The notes: generated by a model not told the origin, from the letters alone. DNA of 64,000 nt from Bagarius yarrelli (GCA_005784505.1 VCAZ01000020.1:1707392-1771391), one strand, 5' to 3'. Positions 11,285 to 22,825 are shown, counted from the first letter of the stretch. Numbers and translations are program-made.

Positions 11285-11835
11285 TTGCAGTGATAATTCT
11301 GAGGGTGGTGAAAACCGCCCAACGAATCATCGGCACTCAGCTACCCACCCTGGACAACATACACAAAAAACGCTGTCTGCAAAGGGCGAGAGGCATAATC
11401 AAAGATCCCTCTCACCCCAACCACGGACTGTTCACTCTTCTCCCATCAGGCAGACGCTACCGATGCCTCAGAGCTGCACAAACAGACTGAAAAACAGCTT
11501 CTTTCCTGTGGCTGTTTCTGCACTGAACAGCTGATATACAGTATTAATTACTACTGCACTGCCACTTCTGTACTTTGCACTACCTTATCATTATGCATCT
11601 TTGCACAATCTATAACTATCTATTGTTACACCTCTATATTCTATCCATATACCTCTGTACATTATTTACCCCCACCTCTGTAATCAACCCCATACCCTAT
11701 TTATTACACTGATAATTATTGTAAATAAGCCACTTATGCACTTCTGGTTAGATGCTAACTGCATTTCATTGGCTCTGTACATGTACCTTGCACAATGACA
11801 ATAAAGTTGAATCTAATCTAATCTAATGAATCTAA
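11285..11835 (+). mobile_element. 5'-truncated non-LTR retrotransposon (L2/CR1/Rex1-like), end of RT ORF plus 3' UTR
   Basis: The frame at 11290-11490 encodes the last residues of a LINE ORF2. RVVKTAQRIIG, RARGIIKDPSHPNHG and LFTLLPSGRRYR are typical of the region after the reverse transcriptase in fish L2/CR1-type LINEs. The 3' UTR contains TGACAATAAAG and ends in a TCTAA-based short tandem tail. Upstream parts are missing, as expected for an incomplete reverse-transcription product. Its last 45-50 bp before the tail are nearly identical to the ends of the family C SINEs in this window. It is dead as an element. The exact clade is uncertain. Confidence 0.85.
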
Positions 11836-12195
11836 TCTAATCTTATAGCTGAAGGTGGAGTGAATGAATGAAAGATTTGTCCTGTCTTTTCTCTCCCATC
11901 TATTCTTTCATTTTTTTGTGTAATGGAATCTTAGTGATATGATTTACTGTAAAGAAAAATAAATAATAATAGTTTCACCAAACAAAGTAAAAAAAAGTTA
12001 TGCAGTTATAAAGTAATTGCAAAAATAGTACATTAAATCCATGAACAGGTTTTCTTAAGTAATTTAATCAAACTGTTCTTTAAACAATAAATTCTAATCT
12101 ATTTTTGTTACATAGCAAGAAAAGTAAGCTTCTAGTTCCTTATTCAGCTCTTGTCTTGTTTGGGCTGCTTGTGATCTTGTGCTTCATACAAAATG

Positions 12196-12423
12196 AGAGG
12201 GGGGGCAGAGAGAGATTGTAAGAGAGAGATAAAGAGAGAGAGAAAAAGAAGAGAGAAAGAGAGAGAGAGAGAAATAAAGAGAGACAGACAGAGAGAGAGA
12301 GAGAGAGAGAGAGTGTGTAAAATGAGAGAGAAAGTGTAAGAGAGAGTGTCAGAAAGAGAGAAATACAGAGAGACAGAGAGAAAGAGAGAGATTGCAAGAG
12401 AGAGAGAGAGACAGAGAGCGAGA

Positions 12424-12458
<35 letters not shown>

Positions 12459-12480
12459 GAAGAGAAAGAGTGTAAGAGAT
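12196..12480. repeat. (GA)n microsatellite with (TG)n insert
   Basis: An interrupted GA array with a TG run at about 12425-12446. It lies downstream of the last recognised prr29 exon on the minus strand. Confidence 0.97.
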
Positions 12481-12591
12481 TTTTGAGATTTTAACATAGC
12501 TTTAATAAATTACAAATGAATAACAAATAAATTACAATACAAGCAGTATTTTATAACAAAATAAGATTAGTTTAAAAGAGCGCTACAAACC

Positions 12592-12641
12592 GTAAGAGAG
12601 AGAGAGACAAAGAGAGAGACAGAGAGAGTAAGAAAGAGAGT

Positions 12642-12685
<44 letters not shown>

Positions 12686-12692
12686 AAGTCAG
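12592..12692. repeat. (GA)n microsatellite
   Basis: A second interrupted GA array of about 100 bp. Confidence 0.96.
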
Positions 12693-12765
12693 CTCCTACA
12701 TATTCTCTAGAGAGAAAAGCTGCCTACATGCCGTATAACCACAAACATCTCCAAACAAATTATTT

Positions 12766-12768
<3 letters not shown>

Positions 12769-12811
<43 letters not shown>
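12769..12811. repeat. (TG)n microsatellite beside a prr29 splice donor
   Basis: About 21 TG units. On the minus strand this is a (CA)n run that begins a few bases inside the intron after the donor at 12816-12815. Confidence 0.97.
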
Positions 12812-12812
<1 letters not shown>

Positions 12813-12816
12813 ATAC

Positions 12817-15776
12817 CTGCAGCAGGCGGAACAATGCCAACATTGCCTGTTGCACTAGGTGGTGATGGAGAAGAAAAATCTTTCCTAAAACACAATATTT
12901 TTGTGTGTTTGTAATTGTTATTGGCGAAAAAAAAATAGAAGAAGAAAAACTGACTCCACCCACTATTTTTAGTAGTAGTAGTAGTATCATTAGTAGTATT
13001 ATTATTAGTAGTATTAGTATTCACCTAATTGTATTCTATGTAGTTTGATTCATTTGAACAGTATATGTTCAGTAAATAAAGGTTTTTATTTTGTGTCTGC
13101 ATGAAACATTATTTCTAAATAATAACATACGGTAGCAGCTTCTTTAGTTCTGATTTAGAGTAAAAAGGGTTTTTTTTCTAAGCTGTTTTAAGGACTTTCG
13201 GTTCATTTTCTTTACACAATCCTACAAGCTCATGATTTCAGAGTAATATTACGCTTATAAGGCTTTTTAGTGTGTGTTTTTCACTATGTTTCTTCTCACC
13301 TGTCTCTGTGTTTAATATGTCCATTGTATTGAGGATAAACAGACTCATAAAAGCTCGGAATGGTCTGAGGAGGGATGTGAGAGTGCATCGGTGCCACATT
13401 CATAGGAACCCATGCAGGGTGGGATACACAGGGCGGACAGGGGTAATGATGATGCCACACCTCTGTATCAATTTCTGCAGTTACAGGTGGATCAGGATGC
13501 TGTTTTATTGTGAAACATAAGCTGCATTACTTTTGCATGCATAATCTACACGAGAAAAAGTGCTTACATTCAGATTTTGTTCACCTCAGATGCGTGTGTG
13601 TATCCAAAAGTATTGAGGGCAGACATGGTCATGTTGTTCATAATCACCTGGTGCATCTGAGCGTTCTGCATCATCATCAGCTCTACAAGGTCTGTCAAAA
13701 ACACATAACACACATCCAGAAACACCATATTGAAAGTGTTCCAGCACCTAGAATAAATCTTTATGCATGTCATAACCTTCAGCTTCCACTAGATGGTGCT
13801 TTGTGAACACATCTCTGTTGGTTGGATGTCTATGGATGTTTTTAATGTAAAAAAAAGTCTTTATGTTCATTTCTTGGGAATAAATCAAGTTAAACACAAT
13901 AGTCACATTATTAATCAACACAATTTTAATTTCACTACAAAATCTGTAAACATAATTGTTAACACAATGAATATAGTTGTGTTATTTCGTGTAGAATAAG
14001 CAAAAGAATAACTAACTATAGATTTAATAATAATATATTTAGTAATATTTAGTTTATATACAATAAAATTATTGACTTTCTAAAACTGTTGTTCTTTACA
14101 GTTCAAGCACTTCTGTAGAAATTTTTCACTACACAAACATTACATTGAATATGTATAAAAATTCACAGCGTTACAGAAACCTATATTTAGATGTAGATCT
14201 CCTATAAGCAAGCAAGCAAAAGGTGATGATGGTGAAGAGAAACTACCTGATAAAAGAAATAGTGACGTACCCTCTCTGATGTGTCCTGGCCGTAAAATTG
14301 CAGGTGGAGCCACGGCTGAGGGCTGCTGGAGCTGCTGGAAGACTGTAACTGGCTGAGGGGCCTATAAGAGGGACATACCGGCATGTAAAAACACAACATG
14401 ACTCAGTTAAAAGGGGTTAAGTGGTAGATCGGTAAAGATCACTACTGTATGATGGTTTCATTCCCCGGCACGCACCTTTCTGATAGTGCTGGTTGATGTG
14501 TTTGTGTATGTGTGTATGGACATATGGCTAGTCTCTGTGCAGAATCAATCGGTTTACAGAAATAGGCGGTCTTCTATTTTAATATGTGGCTCCAGGATCC
14601 CTATTATCAAACTGAGTCACTGACATTCTAAAACAAACTTTGAATCACTGAGGAATTTTTAGGATAATAAATACAAGAAGACGCATAAAAGAACTATAAT
14701 TTGCTCAGGATAAGCTCATGTGCTAAATGGAAGAATTGTAAAGCGCTCACAGAGCAAGAAGGATCGCAAATAAAACAAACTTGTACTTAATTTACACCTA
14801 TGGCTTTTTTTTTTTCATTGAATGAGCATTTTGAGTAATGGCCAAACAATGTATATGTTTATGTACTATAAGTATAAGTAAGTATGTATGTATAAGTAAG
14901 TACATATAGGTAAGTAAGTTTAAGTAAGTATATATAGGTAAGTACGTAAGTTTAAGTAAGAATACTGTAAGTATATTCAATTCATTGTGCAAGGTACATG
15001 TACAGAGCCAATGAAATGCATTTTTCGCATATCCCATCTTAGTAAGTTGGGGGTCAGAGCCCAGGGTCAGCTATGATACAGCGCCCCTGGAGCAGGAGGG
15101 GTTAAGGGTCTTGCTCAAGGACCCATCAGTGGTTGACTTGCCAGAGGTGGGGCTTGAACCCAGGTGCTTCTGGTCATTTGAGCCACTTGAGCCTTATACT
15201 TACACAAATAAGTATAAGTAAGTAAGTTTAGATATAAGTAAGTACATAAGTGTAAGTATAAGAAAGTGTAAGTATAAGTAAGTAAATAAGTGTAAGTGTA
15301 ATTATAAGTACTTATAAGTGTAATTATAAGTACTTACAAGTATATTTAAGTAAGTAAGTGTAAGTATAAGTAAGTAAGTGTGAGTATAAGTAAGTAACTG
15401 TAAGTATAAGTAGGTAAAAAAGTGTAAGTATAAGTAATTAAGTGTAGGTATAAGTAAGTAAATAAGTACAATATATGCTGTAAGTATAAGTATATAAGTA
15501 TATATTTATACTGTAAGTATATATATAAGTATAACTGTAAGTATAAGTAGGTAAATAAGTGTAAGTGTAATTATAAGTACTTACAAGTGTAATTATAAGT
15601 AAAGTACTTACAAGTATATTAAGTAAGTAAGTAAGTAAGTATAAGTATAAGTAAGTAAGTGTGAGTATAAGTAGCTAAAAAAGTGTAAGTATAAGTAAGT
15701 AAGTGTAGGTATAGGTAAGTAAATAAGTATAATATATACTGTAAGTATAAGTATAAGTATATATTTATACTGTAAG

Positions 15777-15809
<33 letters not shown>

Positions 15810-17281
15810 TATATAAAGTATGTATAAGTATACATACTTATATATAGTATATATATATATATATATATATGTGTGTATATATATATATATATATAAGTAT
15901 ATATATATATATATATAAAAGTATAAATATATAAGATATATAAGTGTAAGTGTAAGTAAGTAAGTGTAAGTTGTAAGTAAGTAAATAAGGATAAGTATAA
16001 GAAAATGTAAGTATAAGTAAGTAAATAAGTGTAAGTATAAGTAAGTATAAGGAAGTAAAGAAGGAAAAAACCTCTTATTCTACAGAGGTTTGGTGGGAAC
16101 CTGCAGTCTGTCCCAGGGGAAACAGAGCATAAGACTTTGATGAAGAGGTGACTTATCACAGGACACAATCACACACTACAGAGTTAGAATAGAGATGCCA
16201 ATCAGTCTAATACACATGTTCAGTGCCAAATGCTAGAAAGGGAAATGTAAGTAAATAAATAGTCGGATTACTAAACTTTAAACTGTTTTTTAAAAAAAGA
16301 AAAAGAAATATATGTTTCTTTTCCTATCAGATCTGTTCAGATTCCATCTTGACAACTGATAACAGGAGGCATCAAATCTACATTAAATCTGCTTGTTTAT
16401 AATCATAAACTAATCCGTAATATAATAGTTAACATAAAGGGAATGATAGCCATGGTAGATGCCTCAGCAGGAGACTTTAGTTCGGGCAATTAAAAAGAAT
16501 GCTGATTTTTGTAAGGTTATTTATAATAAAGCACATGTTTCTGTGATTTCAACAGGTTGTTTGCACATGATGTCATTGCTGTCTTACGAGAAGTTATTTT
16601 TCTATATAGGAGTTACAAGCAGAAACTGCTCGTACTTTGAACCTGAATCTACGGTCAGGAGGCGCAGTCAGATGGTGCACTTGTGTGCATTGAGCACTTT
16701 GTCCAAGTTAAGTTAACGTAAACTACATGTGCTTTCTGATAGTGTTCAGGCCAGCAGAGAAGGACTCGCTACTGCACGCCACTGTTGTTATATATACCGC
16801 CTTGATGACAGGCAAATATTTTATATTAATCTTCATGATTTATTCACGAACAACATGTTTGGTGATTTTCTGTTTGTATTTGTCCTCTTAAAAATACTGT
16901 TTAAACCGGTCTAATACGAACTTTACCCTGTCTTCCATTTTGTTTTGTTTTTTACTTCCGGCCCATTCGATCACATGATTGCAAACAAGCTATAGGGTTA
17001 ATAGAAAGGCAATGAGAATATAGCATAAAAAAATAATAACTTTAAGTCATAATAAGGTGGAAAGATTAAATTATTACTGGATGTTCTTTGGGTTTTGTAC
17101 CTTGATTCAACTTTTACCTACATTTTAACATTTTCTGCATCGTCTATTTTTTTTCCGAGTGTCAGCGATCACATTATCCAGCTGTATGAAGCATCTTTGC
17201 TGCCAGATTGGCACTTACCGGTTGTTGAATAAGTTGGAAGTGTGAGAATCCATCTTGCTGAATCGGTATTGACGGCTCCAT
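12817..17281 (-). CDS. prr29: Proline-rich protein 29 (Prr29), five coding exons, last few codons not found
   Basis: No function is established for Prr29. Minus-strand exons are 17281-17219 (ATG, good Kozak context), 14361-14271, 13691-13585, 13499-13300 and 12884-12817, all with GT-AG borders. Phases 0, 1, 0, 2, 1 chain without a stop into 176 residues plus one base; human PRR29 has 189. The protein starts MEPSIPIQQDGFSHF. The conserved core DLVELMMMQNAQMHQ nearly repeats human DLLELMMLQNAQMHQ. A HHHYP motif in a Pro/Tyr-rich middle matches the human HHHYLPY region, and SPPSATGNVGIVPPA matches human PPSATGTVGADVPPA. The human protein ends shortly after this with DYYDAESLL; no such exon was found down to about 4.8 kb. 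Intron 1 (2.86 kb) holds the large TAAG/TA array. No membrane segment or catalytic motif is seen. Each exon is too short to stand out as an open frame. Confidence 0.88.
12966..13021. repeat. (TAG)n/(ATT)n microsatellite in a prr29 intron
   Basis: A short trinucleotide-rich run between the fourth and fifth coding exons of prr29. Confidence 0.85.
14866..14978. repeat. TAAG-type tetranucleotide array, left part
   Basis: TAAG and TAAGTA units next to the 3' end of the family C SINE at 14979-15190. They may have grown from its tail. Confidence 0.9.
14979..15190 (-). repeat. Family C SINE (tRNA-like head, LINE-shared tail)
   Basis: On the minus strand: box B-like GGGTTCAAGCCCC, GGGGCGCTGTATCATAGCTG, AAGATGGGATATGCG, then CATTTCATTGGCTCTGTAC and TGTACCTTGCACAATGA. 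This last part is also the 3' end of the LINE at 11285-11835. Confidence 0.85.
15192..16061. repeat. Large TAAG/TAAGTA array with (TA)n core
   Basis: About 870 bp of TAAG, TAAGTA and GTAAGTG units, with pure TA stretches between about 15772 and 15915. It lies in intron 1 of prr29. The long minus-strand frame through it (Tyr/Leu/Ile repeats) is an artefact. Confidence 0.97.
16062..17218. other. prr29 intron 1, repeat-poor part
   Basis: Mostly unique AT-rich intronic DNA. No exon was recognised; short frames at 16459-16716 and 16729-16914 have no familiar features. Confidence 0.5.
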
Positions 17282-17761
17282 CGCTGTTTACTGCACTTCA
17301 GCTTTAATTTAGTGCAGCTACACAATGTGTGCGCGTGTGTGTGTGTGTTACGTTGCCTTGGAACAGGCAGACAAACAAACTCAGCTTTCACCTGCAATAT
17401 AAACAAAGGAACAAAGGAAGTGTGTATGATAATTACTTTACATTAAAATAGCTTGACATATGCGCACAAAAAATCCAGAAGGTTCTATTTACACCCACAG
17501 TGTATGTTGTGTGTCCAAATAAACTTATATAAACACTGTAGGAGTGCATTTGAAACTAGGGAATTGAAAATGTGGGTGTGTGTGCTAATAAAATATTTTT
17601 ATGGACAATTATATGAGTTGCAGACTTCTTCTTTTATCTCGTACTTTTGCTACACCGATCTTAACAAAGGCTTAAAGTAAAAAAAAAACCTTCCAGACCT
17701 CCAGGCTAACATCATTTATGTTCTGACATCATTTAATGTTCTGTTTCGGGAAGGTAATTTG

Positions 17762-17934
17762 AATTTACCGCATTTGGCGGACGTCCTTATCCAACTATAC
17801 AACTGAGCAGTTGGTGGTAAAGGGTCTTGCTCAGAGGCCCAGCAGCCATGTGCTAACATGGTGGTGCTCGGAAACAAACCCTGACCTTCTAATTAGCAGT
17901 CCAACACCTTAACCACTGATCTACCACCTTCCCC
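17762..17934 (-). repeat. V-SINE copy
   Basis: Complement of the V-tail (GCATTTGGCGGACGTCC) at the left and of the tRNA-like head (CCTTAACCACTGATCTACC) at the right. Confidence 0.85.
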
Positions 17935-18093
17935 ATTTTCCCATTTTTATAAACTTCAAAATGTCCAGATTGCTAAACTTATAATGTTGAAGAAAGTTGA
18001 TGCTAAACATTTCGAGAACAATTATCAAATACATAATAATGATGTTTCAAGAACATTGCTTTAAGAACCTTATCTTTTAATATCACATGAATC

Positions 18094-18474
18094 TTGGAAA
18101 TAATTAAATAAATATAATAATAAGCTGAAATTAACGTTAAAAACATTTGTCATAGAATTTTTCTTAAGTCAATCTTATCTTCATTTATTTATTTATCTAC
18201 TATACCTGCTTAATCGCTGATTCGGGGTCACTGGGATCTTTTCCTTCAGTGTAAAAAAAAAAAAGCACATAGATTCACTTGTAAGTTATTGAAGTATCGC
18301 ACATGAAGTCGACCCATGTTGACCTTTAACACTTTGACCTATGTGGCTTAACGGTTGATTGGTGATTCTACATTGCCCATAGGAGTCAGTGTGAGTGTGT
18401 GTGTGTGGCCCTGTGATGGACTGGTGACCTGTCCAGGGTGTGTCCCTCCTGCCTTTCGCCCTTTTGGAGACAGC
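18094..18474 (+). repeat. Inverted repeat, left arm
   Basis: It pairs with 19565-19926. It contains GAAATTAACGTT, CTACTATACCTGCTTAATCG, a poly(A) run, TTACTGAAG-like unique sequence and the SINE block GCCCTGTGATGGACTGGTG. Confidence 0.85.
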
Positions 18475-19564
18475 AATATCACTAGAACCTATAATAACCT
18501 TATAAACATTATAAAAGTGTATTTGTCCTAGCATTCGAACAACAACGAAGAACAAAGGATTCCACATCCACGGAAAAAAACCTTTCAGGGTAAATGCATT
18601 TTTTACCCTGTTAAGGTATTAAAAAGAACTTTTAATGTACTGGTTCACTACAAAGAAAGTTTGTGTAGTTTGTTACTTGGTTTTGGATATAAAACCGGTA
18701 AACAAATGTCGATTGCGTTATTGTGTTTGGTTGTTGTCCTTTTTTTTGGTTTCCTGATGTGTTTTTTACTTAATAGCCACTGTAGACGTTCTGCTTCTCA
18801 TCCTCCAAACATCTGCAATTTATCTCTCCATCGCTCCTTCTCTTTCCTTCTTTATTCTTTCACACACACATACACACGCAACGATCCCACCCTCACATAC
18901 AGCAACACACACATAGTAATTAATCAAAGCGTGCGCCACAGGCTGGAAGGATCGCCGCTATTTTTAAAATCTCAGTCACTGTGTGGGCACCAGAGAAAGA
19001 GCAAGACAGAGAGAAAGAGAGAGAGAGAGAGAGAAAGATGAGATTATAAGATTTGAAGTGACAAAAAATATCTAAGTTATCATAATTATGCGGTAAATAT
19101 ATACAAGCGTATTTAAACCGGCTGCAAAAAAAGAGAGACTGAGTGAGGCCATTTATCACAGCTGTACTGATGTGCTCAGAAAAAGAGAAACGCAGGAAAC
19201 GCATTCGGACATTGCTGTCTGAGGGGTGTTGCACCTTGGGTATTGAGTTAACATTCATTCGGTTGGAGAGGCTGCAATTATTTAAAGACTTAGCCTCCTT
19301 CGCAGAGTAATAAGACTTCTACATTCCGGAAAAGAGCCTCTGTAGCTGCAGTTCTTTGAAGGCTGTGTGGGTGCTTTGGAAACAGGGACAGTGGGTACTA
19401 ACTTTCTGCCAAATATGCAATCAAGTCAGCCTCATACTTACTTTGTTATATAATTGCAAACTCTAGCTGTCACGGTGATTTATATACAGCATAGCTTGTA
19501 TATTCACTCATTCGTTTTCGATACCTGCTTGTTTCCTAATTCGGGGTCACGGGGATCTGCTGGA
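18475..19564. other. Loop between the inverted arms
   Basis: About 1.1 kb with a short GA run near 19008-19034. Frames at 18661-19041 (+) and 18920-19258 (-) show no transposase signature or other recognisable domain. Confidence 0.5.
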
Positions 19565-19926
19565 GCTGTCTCCGAAAGGGCGAAAGGCAGGAGGGACACA
19601 CCCTGGACAGGTCACCAGTCCATCACAGGGCCACACACACACTCACACTCACTCCTATGGGCAATGTAGAATCACCAATCAACCGTTAAGCCACATAGGT
19701 CAAAGTGTTAAAGGTCAACATGAGTCGACTTCATGTGTGATACTTCAATAACTTACAAGTGAATCTATGTGCTTTTTTTTTTTTACACTGAAGGAAAAGA
19801 TCCCAGTGACCCCGAATCAGCGATTAAGCAGGTATAGTAGATGAATAAATAAATGAAGTTAAGAAAATTCTATGTCAAATGTTTTCAACGTTAATTTCGG
19901 CGTATTTTTTATTTAATTATTTCCAA
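19565..19926 (-). repeat. Inverted repeat, right arm
   Basis: Reverse complement of 18094-18474 with scattered substitutions and short indels in the homopolymer and GT runs. A further family B SINE piece (about 19515-19564) lies just inside it. Confidence 0.85.
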
Positions 19927-19934
19927 TATGAATT

Positions 19935-20690
19935 ACCGGTAACAGTCCCTACTAATAGGGTTACTGGGAAACAGGTTAGCGCAGGTCGCACCAAGCAGCA
20001 GCTTGTATTATGTAGTGTTTAGCAGGTGAAAATCCTGTTACTGTAAATATAAAAATTGTTCTGTATCTTCAAGATTGTATAGTACAGTATTACATCTACT
20101 GCCTTTAAAATAAAGATTAATATTTTGTTAAAAAAATAAGCACTTTCTTTAAAATAATTAATATAACAAGGATATAGTATATTAACAAAATAATCGTTTA
20201 GTAGGGCCTCATCTATTAGTTTTGCCTGGGGCCTCCACTTTAACTTATTTAATGGATAGAGAGTGATGGAGTGTACCTAGCCCTAACCTGAACAATAGTG
20301 TCTGATCTTTATAATCTTTATAATATTATAATATAATACTAAACTGTTGATGTTTAGTTATCCTAACACTTTTGCATATAATAGTGTAAATACAGCATTT
20401 TATTCATTTTAGCAGCTGCGTTTATTATCTATCCTCCGGAAAAAAAAAAAAAAGTAAACAAAAGGATTTCTACATCATTTTTTATCATTTTGGCTGTTTG
20501 CCAGAACTTACAAACATCATAAATCTTTTATTCAACATTAGACACGACTAAAGGATTAGGATTAAACATTTTGTAGTAGTCTCACATGGGGTTTGGAACA
20601 GAATTCTGTGAAGTAACTTTATAAACTTGGAAAAAGATTTTGTCATGATTTATTCTGATGGTTAGTGTTTTAGCTGTTTAGAAGGGAATG
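19935..20690. other. Intergenic DNA, no gene seen
   Basis: AT-rich sequence. GTAGGGCCTCATC and CTGGGGCCTCC near 20200-20235 hint at an old dispersed repeat. Nothing else is supported. Confidence 0.4.
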
Positions 20691-20694
20691 TTAG

Positions 20695-20880
20695 GATGTT
20701 TCTAAGGGTCCATCCACTTTGGAGCAACCCCAGCCGCCCCCGAATGATCGTCTGATTATTAGCAGTACCAGTACTAGCAGTAAAGTAATAGTATGTTTTG
20801 GTGCAAAAATGGTTGTGGTAAGGAGCCCAACTTTATATTTTCTCATGGGGCTCCAAATTGCTAGTGGTGGTTCTAGCATG
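20695..20880. repeat. Unclassified dispersed repeat, shared with 38100-38245
   Basis: GCCCAACTTTATATT and CAAATTGCTAGTGG here correspond to GCCCAACTTTGTATT and AAAATTGCTAGCAG in the second copy, with the same spacing. The class is unknown. Confidence 0.5.
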
Positions 20881-21250
20881 GAATTCTAGATTTTTAACCT
20901 TTTTTGCAGTACAAATATTTAACATTTTTAATCTATAAATAATCTAAGTGGTACATTTAAATGATTTATTGTGTACCCAAAATCCTTGGTGTTGTCATAC
21001 TGTACTTTCCACATGGGGGGGAACACAGACAGTTAAACTATAAACATATGCCCCAAATCACAACCTTAAAAATTCTCTGGAATACTTATATATAAAGATA
21101 TAAAGTATATCAGTCTTATATATCATTATTGTGGTATGGTAGATTACTAAATCTCTTGCCCTGTTGTAGCCTTGTTTCCCCTGTTGTTCCTCTGTTGCTC
21201 CGGCCCATTGTTATTGATCATCAGTTCTTAATCTTCTCCCTGTATGGTTA

Positions 21251-21278
21251 TACACACACACACACACACACATACACA

Positions 21279-21363
<85 letters not shown>

Positions 21364-21392
21364 TATATATATCTATATATATATATATATAT
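21251..21392. repeat. (CA)n-(TA)n compound microsatellite
   Basis: A CA run of about 60 bp passes directly into a TA run of about 80 bp. Confidence 0.98.
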
Positions 21393-21559
21393 GCCCTCGG
21401 TTGTAAGTTATTATTACTTATTTAATTTTTATTAGTTGATTATTTGTTTGTGTTCCTTCAGAAGTATTTCGTGTTTAAGTTTTTCCCCTGGTCTTCTTCT
21501 TTATTTTTCGACTAATAAATCTGCTGCAAATGGATCCACTATCGCCGAAGTCTCCATCC

Positions 21560-21660
21560 GTAACACCAGGGAGAATTTCTTGATGCGTAACTGAAATTGG
21601 AATTCATCCCATAGGTGTTTTGTGGCATTCAGGTCAGGACTTTGGTTTGATCCTTTCCAG
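21560..21660. repeat. Fragment of a common fish DNA-transposon-like repeat
   Basis: AATTCATCCCATAGGTGTT followed by a CAGGTCAGGACT stretch resembles the repeat seen more fully at 62140-62415. It is short, so confidence is low. Confidence 0.4.
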
Positions 21661-22825
21661 TGAAAGAAATTATACAGCTAAAGCATAAGGAAGACCTACA
21701 TAGAAGTGTGATGGTCATGTGCTCACTACCTTTGGTCATATAGTGGATGTTGAAAACAAATGTATATCTAAGATCAGATCTCAAGAAGGTTCTGTATTTT
21801 TTCTCTACAGAGTTATTCATTTCCATACACAGTAACGCAGAAAGAAGAAAACACTTTAATATTAGACCTAAACTCTTTCCTTCGCACTGATACAAATAAC
21901 TGGGTGATGTAGTTGATCCGGTTGATAGCTCACATGACACACACACCCACATAGTCTTACTGTCTCTTTCTGTCTCACTTATCTCACTTACAGCCACACA
22001 CACATACTGGCACACAAGAATACACACCCTGCGGCATGTGCTCAAGTATATGCCCGTTATCTGTTTTGGTTTCCGTGGAAACCCCAACTTGCTACTGGAG
22101 GACTGCGCGGTGGTGGTGACACTGTGTGTGCGAGTGTGCAACTTCTAAACCATTGTGACTTAAGTATATTTAGGTTACTATTCTGAATAAAAAAAAAGTG
22201 ATGAAACGTCTGCCCATTCCATGCAGAAGCATCTCACGCATCTACACCAACACTTCCCTCCCCACACACTCACTCACACACACACACACACACATCACAC
22301 CCATAATTGTAAAGCATGGTAACATTGGAAAGAGGGAGAAAATTTCAGTGTAGAATAAATCCTGCTAGAAACACCTACGCCAAGCCTACAACTTTCACTG
22401 GCATCATTAGTTACCGTATTCTTAGTGATCGAACATTAAGAGTGTGAGAAAAGAAATGATAGAAATTACTGCCAACAACAGAAATGGATAATTAATTTAT
22501 ATTTCACTTCATTTACAGTCCTACAAGATTTTCAGTCTTTATGCTACTGAATTGGCAGGGATATGCTGTTGGTAAAAATGTTTCTCATTGGTACACCGGT
22601 CCTAAATTTGTTCCAGGTTTATGGGCATTTTATTTATTTATTTGGTTAGTTAGTTAGTAGCTTATTCGTTTATTTATTAAGTTGTGGATTTATGTTACAA
22701 TATTAAGTCCAATCCTAATGTCTTTAGTATTTGGCTGTTTGCTAAAAAAAACCTCTTTAAATACTATTAAAATAAATATTTTGGCAAATAAATATATTTT
22801 AAACATATTTATTGTTTTTATTACT

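Larger units (their letters stand above)
18093..19927. mobile_element. Candidate foldback element with ~370-bp inverted arms
   Basis: The left arm (18094-18474) is repeated in inverted orientation at 19565-19926 with small differences, leaving a loop of about 1,090 bp. The outermost bases are TTGGAAATAATTAAAT on the left and its complement on the right. ATGAAT occurs directly outside both ends (18087-18092 and 19928-19933), one base from each arm, as a target duplication would. Each arm is a mosaic: a family B SINE middle, an unrelated stretch of about 130 bp (the AAGTCGAC/ATGTTGACC region), then a family B SINE tail in the opposite orientation. No transposase is recognisable in the loop. It could be a foldback/MITE-like transposon or an inverted duplication formed by DNA rearrangement. 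Confidence 0.6.

Noticed and set aside
11290..11490. 66-residue frame as a host gene
   Set aside because: The sequence is the C-terminal end of a LINE ORF2 followed by a LINE-type 3' UTR.
14202..14399. Alternative minus-strand frame through prr29 exon 2 (Ser-rich, SSSPQPWLHLQF)
   Set aside because: It is out of phase with the conserved DLVELMMMQNAQMHQ exon and with exon 1. Only the frame starting APQPVTVF chains correctly.
15608..16168. 186-residue Tyr/Leu/Ile frame on the minus strand
   Set aside because: Translation of the TAAG/TA array in prr29 intron 1.
17219..17266. Second ATG in prr29 exon 1 (MDSHTSNLF...)
   Set aside because: It lies in another frame and would leave the donor in phase 2, breaking the join to exon 2. 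The ATG at 17281 gives phase 0.
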